Shown here: one piece after another, positions 62,558 through 64,000 of the stretch | How positions within the stretch are numbered: position 1 is the first letter of the stretch | Layout: each line of letters begins with the position of its first letter | DNA from: Thermofilum sp. NZ13 | GTDB lineage: Archaea > Thermoproteota > Thermoprotei > Thermofilales > Thermofilaceae | DNA length: 64,000 bases | NCBI GenBank assembly: GCA_002855745.1 | Contig: NDWX01000001.1 | Location: forward strand, 1-64,000 | Reading direction: 5' to 3' | The notes under the pieces: generated by a model | What the model saw: the letters and a program-made list of their open reading frames with translations, nothing else | What the model was told of the DNA's origin: nothing | The model's database searches: none | Program-made: the position numbers and the translations under genes

Positions 62558-63559
62558 ATGGCGCTGCTGCAAAGGTCAGGCTACCTGGATCCCGACGTGA
62601 AGATCCTCGTGGAGAAGCTCTCCGAAATGTACAGGCGCGGGGCAGGGGGCGTGCAGCTAACCCTCGAGGGCACGCCGGCCAAGCCCTACCCCGTCGCGAA
62701 GATCCACGGTGCTAGGATCAGGGGCCCGCCGATCTCCGAGAGCCGGTTTAGAGTAGTAGACGAGCTGCCCCACGACTTCCACGTGGTCTCGGTCGACGCA
62801 GCGGCGAGAATACTGTTCGACGCTGGCTCATACAAGATCCTCTCCGCGAAGGTCGTCGCCGGCGTATGGAGGGGGGTTGAGAGGGTGAAGCTGGTGGGGC
62901 CCTACAAGAGGATACAGCTCTTCGAGAGCCTCGAGGAGGCCGGTAGCTGGCTGGCGGAGGTGGAGCTCGAGGCCGCGCTCAGGCTCGTCCGCGAGTACCC
63001 CTCTGCCTTCATCCTTTTCGACAGGCCCCTCGTCTTCACCCCCGAGTCGAGGTCCTCTAGGGCCTACTCGATGCTCCTCAAGCGCACCTGGAGGGTGATC
63101 GGGGTCCCGAAGTCCACGTCGCTCCGCGTGTCAACGGGGGAGAGCCTCCTCGGCTACCTGTTCCGCCTGGCTGAGAAGTACTTCAAGGGCCTCCCCTGGG
63201 TCTACTTCCCCGTCCTCGAGAACCCGCGCGTCCAGCCCGGGGGGCTGGCTGTGTCGGTTGCGAGACTCTCGCCGGGCGCGCCGCCGTTCAGGGTCGACGC
63301 GCCGTACGCTCTGGCCGAGAGGCTGGACGCCGAGGAAGTGGCGGGCATGCTGGCGTACCTGCAGGACTTCTCCTCGCCTGGCTACCCACTGCCCCTGAAG
63401 ATAGTGCACGAGCTGTCGCGCATATCGCAGGACGAGCTCGACCTGGACAGGTCCCTGCTCCTCGAGGACCTCTCGCTGAGCGGCGTCTCGACGCGCATGC
63501 TCGAGGACGCGGCTGGCTCCGAGTTCAAGAGCCGCTTCATATGGGGTGTGGGAGACTAG
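62558..63559 (+). CDS. nurA: NurA 5'-3' nuclease
   Basis: 333 residues from an ATG ~33 nt after a TATA-like element. The RNase H-like fold is indicated by VVSVDAAARILFDAGSYKIL (catalytic Asp), AEVELEAALRLVREYPSAFI with LFDRPL, and VDAPYALAERLDAEEVAGML. NurA resects DNA ends with HerA in archaeal double-strand break repair. Its stop lies 1 nt before the herA start. Confidence 0.88.
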   Translation: MALLQRSGYLDPDVKILVEKLSEMYRRGAGGVQLTLEGTPAKPYPVAKIHGARIRGPPISESRFRVVDELPHDFHVVSVDAAARILFDAGSYKILSAKVVAGVWRGVERVKLVGPYKRIQLFESLEEAGSWLAEVELEAALRLVREYPSAFILFDRPLVFTPESRSSRAYSMLLKRTWRVIGVPKSTSLRVSTGESLLGYLFRLAEKYFKGLPWVYFPVLENPRVQPGGLAVSVARLSPGAPPFRVDAPYALAERLDAEEVAGMLAYLQDFSSPGYPLPLKIVHELSRISQDELDLDRSLLLEDLSLSGVSTRMLEDAAGSEFKSRFIWGVGD

Positions 63560-63560
63560 G

Positions 63561-64000
63561 GTGGTTGAGTTGAAGCTGGGTGTTGTCACGTGGGTAGAGG
63601 GCACGACTGTTAGGTTCAGGATCGCCGAGGGAGCGAGGGCCGAGAGGGGGATGCTGGTCAAGATCGAGGACGCCGGCAGGACGTTCATCGTGAAGGTGGT
63701 TGACTTCAAGCCTGAGAGCCTGCTGAGCGCCGCCGAGGTGGCTGTGATCACGAGCAAGGCCGACAAGGGGGAGCGCGTCCAGCTGAGGGACAGGGACCTC
63801 AGGCTCTACGACACCGCTATAGGCACTATAGTGGCCCAGATCGACCCGGACGGGGAGGCTCACGGCCCCACGAGCGTGCCCGCGATCTTCTCAACCGTCG
63901 AGTCGCTTGACAGAGGCGTCCTCGAGAAGCTGGGCCTCCACACTGGGGACCTCCCGATAGGCTACGTGAGGTTCGGGCACGAGCCCGTGGACGTCGTCGT
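63561..64000 (+). CDS. herA: HerA hexameric DNA translocase, 5' part only
   Basis: About 146 residues from the GTG at 63561 reach the window edge. The visible part is the HAS-barrel domain and first link: LGVVTWVEGTTVRFRIAEGA, GMLVKIEDAGRTFIVKVVD, and later FSTVESLDRGVLEKLGL with PIGYVRFGHEPVDVVV, which precedes the ATPase core in HerA. Direct coupling to nurA supports the identity. Confidence 0.82.
   Translation, partial: MVELKLGVVTWVEGTTVRFRIAEGARAERGMLVKIEDAGRTFIVKVVDFKPESLLSAAEVAVITSKADKGERVQLRDRDLRLYDTAIGTIVAQIDPDGEAHGPTSVPAIFSTVESLDRGVLEKLGLHTGDLPIGYVRFGHEPVDVV

Overview
The window looks like chromosomal DNA of a hyperthermophilic archaeon of the Thermoproteota, most likely a Thermofilum-like organism. 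This is inferred from gene families: NurA/HerA, the two-subunit aconitase-X enzyme of the archaeal mevalonate route, TrmB and DtxR regulators, DUF234 ATPases, an AbiE toxin-antitoxin pair and MinD-type HypB. The DNA is G+C rich, GTG and TTG starts are common, and many genes have a TATA box 25-30 nt before the start codon, as in leaderless archaeal transcripts. No rRNA, tRNA, CRISPR array or intact insertion sequence was found.

Layout. 1-6.3 kb: a secreted protein cut by the window edge, small unknown genes, a putative PD-(D/E)XK nuclease, a WHy/LEA14-like protein and a flavin reductase. 6.4-8.6 kb: a visibly AT-rich insert with two membrane proteins, one a rhomboid protease. 8.8-19.3 kb: a divergent Opp/Dpp peptide-uptake locus (two ATPases, an S9 peptidase and a methyltransferase leftward; binding protein, two permeases and three small membrane proteins rightward). 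19.5-22.7 kb: aconitase-X subunits, an SCP2 protein and a 5'-truncated FadH-like flavoprotein. 22.8-26.9 kb: an iron locus (DtxR-like regulator, NifX-like protein, FeoA-FeoA-FeoB and a membrane protein). 27-28.1 kb: gene debris (truncated ornithine cyclodeaminase-like gene, deleted vapC, orphan AbrB antitoxin). 28.4-32.6 kb: an Fbp-type ABC importer. 32.7-35.2 kb: a radical SAM protein, a DUF5320-like protein, an MBL hydrolase and a small gene. 35.3-40 kb: a defence-type island (AbiE pair, nonsense-interrupted DUF2075 helicase, DUF4143 ATPase). 40.1-43.9 kb: HypB/HypA, a zinc dehydrogenase and an MFS transporter. 43.9-53.2 kb: a sugar locus (GH130, ABC importer, TrmB, GH65 phosphorylase, beta-phosphoglucomutase). 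53.3-56.6 kb: a DUF234 ATPase and a tryptophanase-family lyase with its HTH gene. 56.8-61.5 kb: an ABC-2 transporter with a large exported adhesin-like protein, and DedA. 61.5-64 kb: a CARF-like HTH regulator divergent from nurA-herA.

How parts work together. The sugar locus is a coherent phosphorolytic module: sugar enters by the ABC importer, GH130 and GH65 split it with phosphate, and beta-phosphoglucomutase feeds the product into glycolysis. Two near-identical 17-bp palindromes at the importer promoter (45070-45086) and the pgm/GH65 promoter (53194-53210) link the two halves as a probable TrmB regulon. The Opp locus imports peptides and supplies an intracellular peptidase. The Feo promoter carries TTAGG/CCTAA inverted repeats suited to the nearby DtxR-like protein.

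Two themes deserve attention. (1) Three genes are broken by a single in-frame stop (3375, 13938, 38296) while the downstream frame stays intact; each is explained by one C-to-T change. (2) The peptide-binding protein at 13.3 kb has its two lobes in swapped order. A regulator/nuclease pair (CARF-like and nurA-herA) with repeated GGTAAC sites is the best candidate for an under-described control system.
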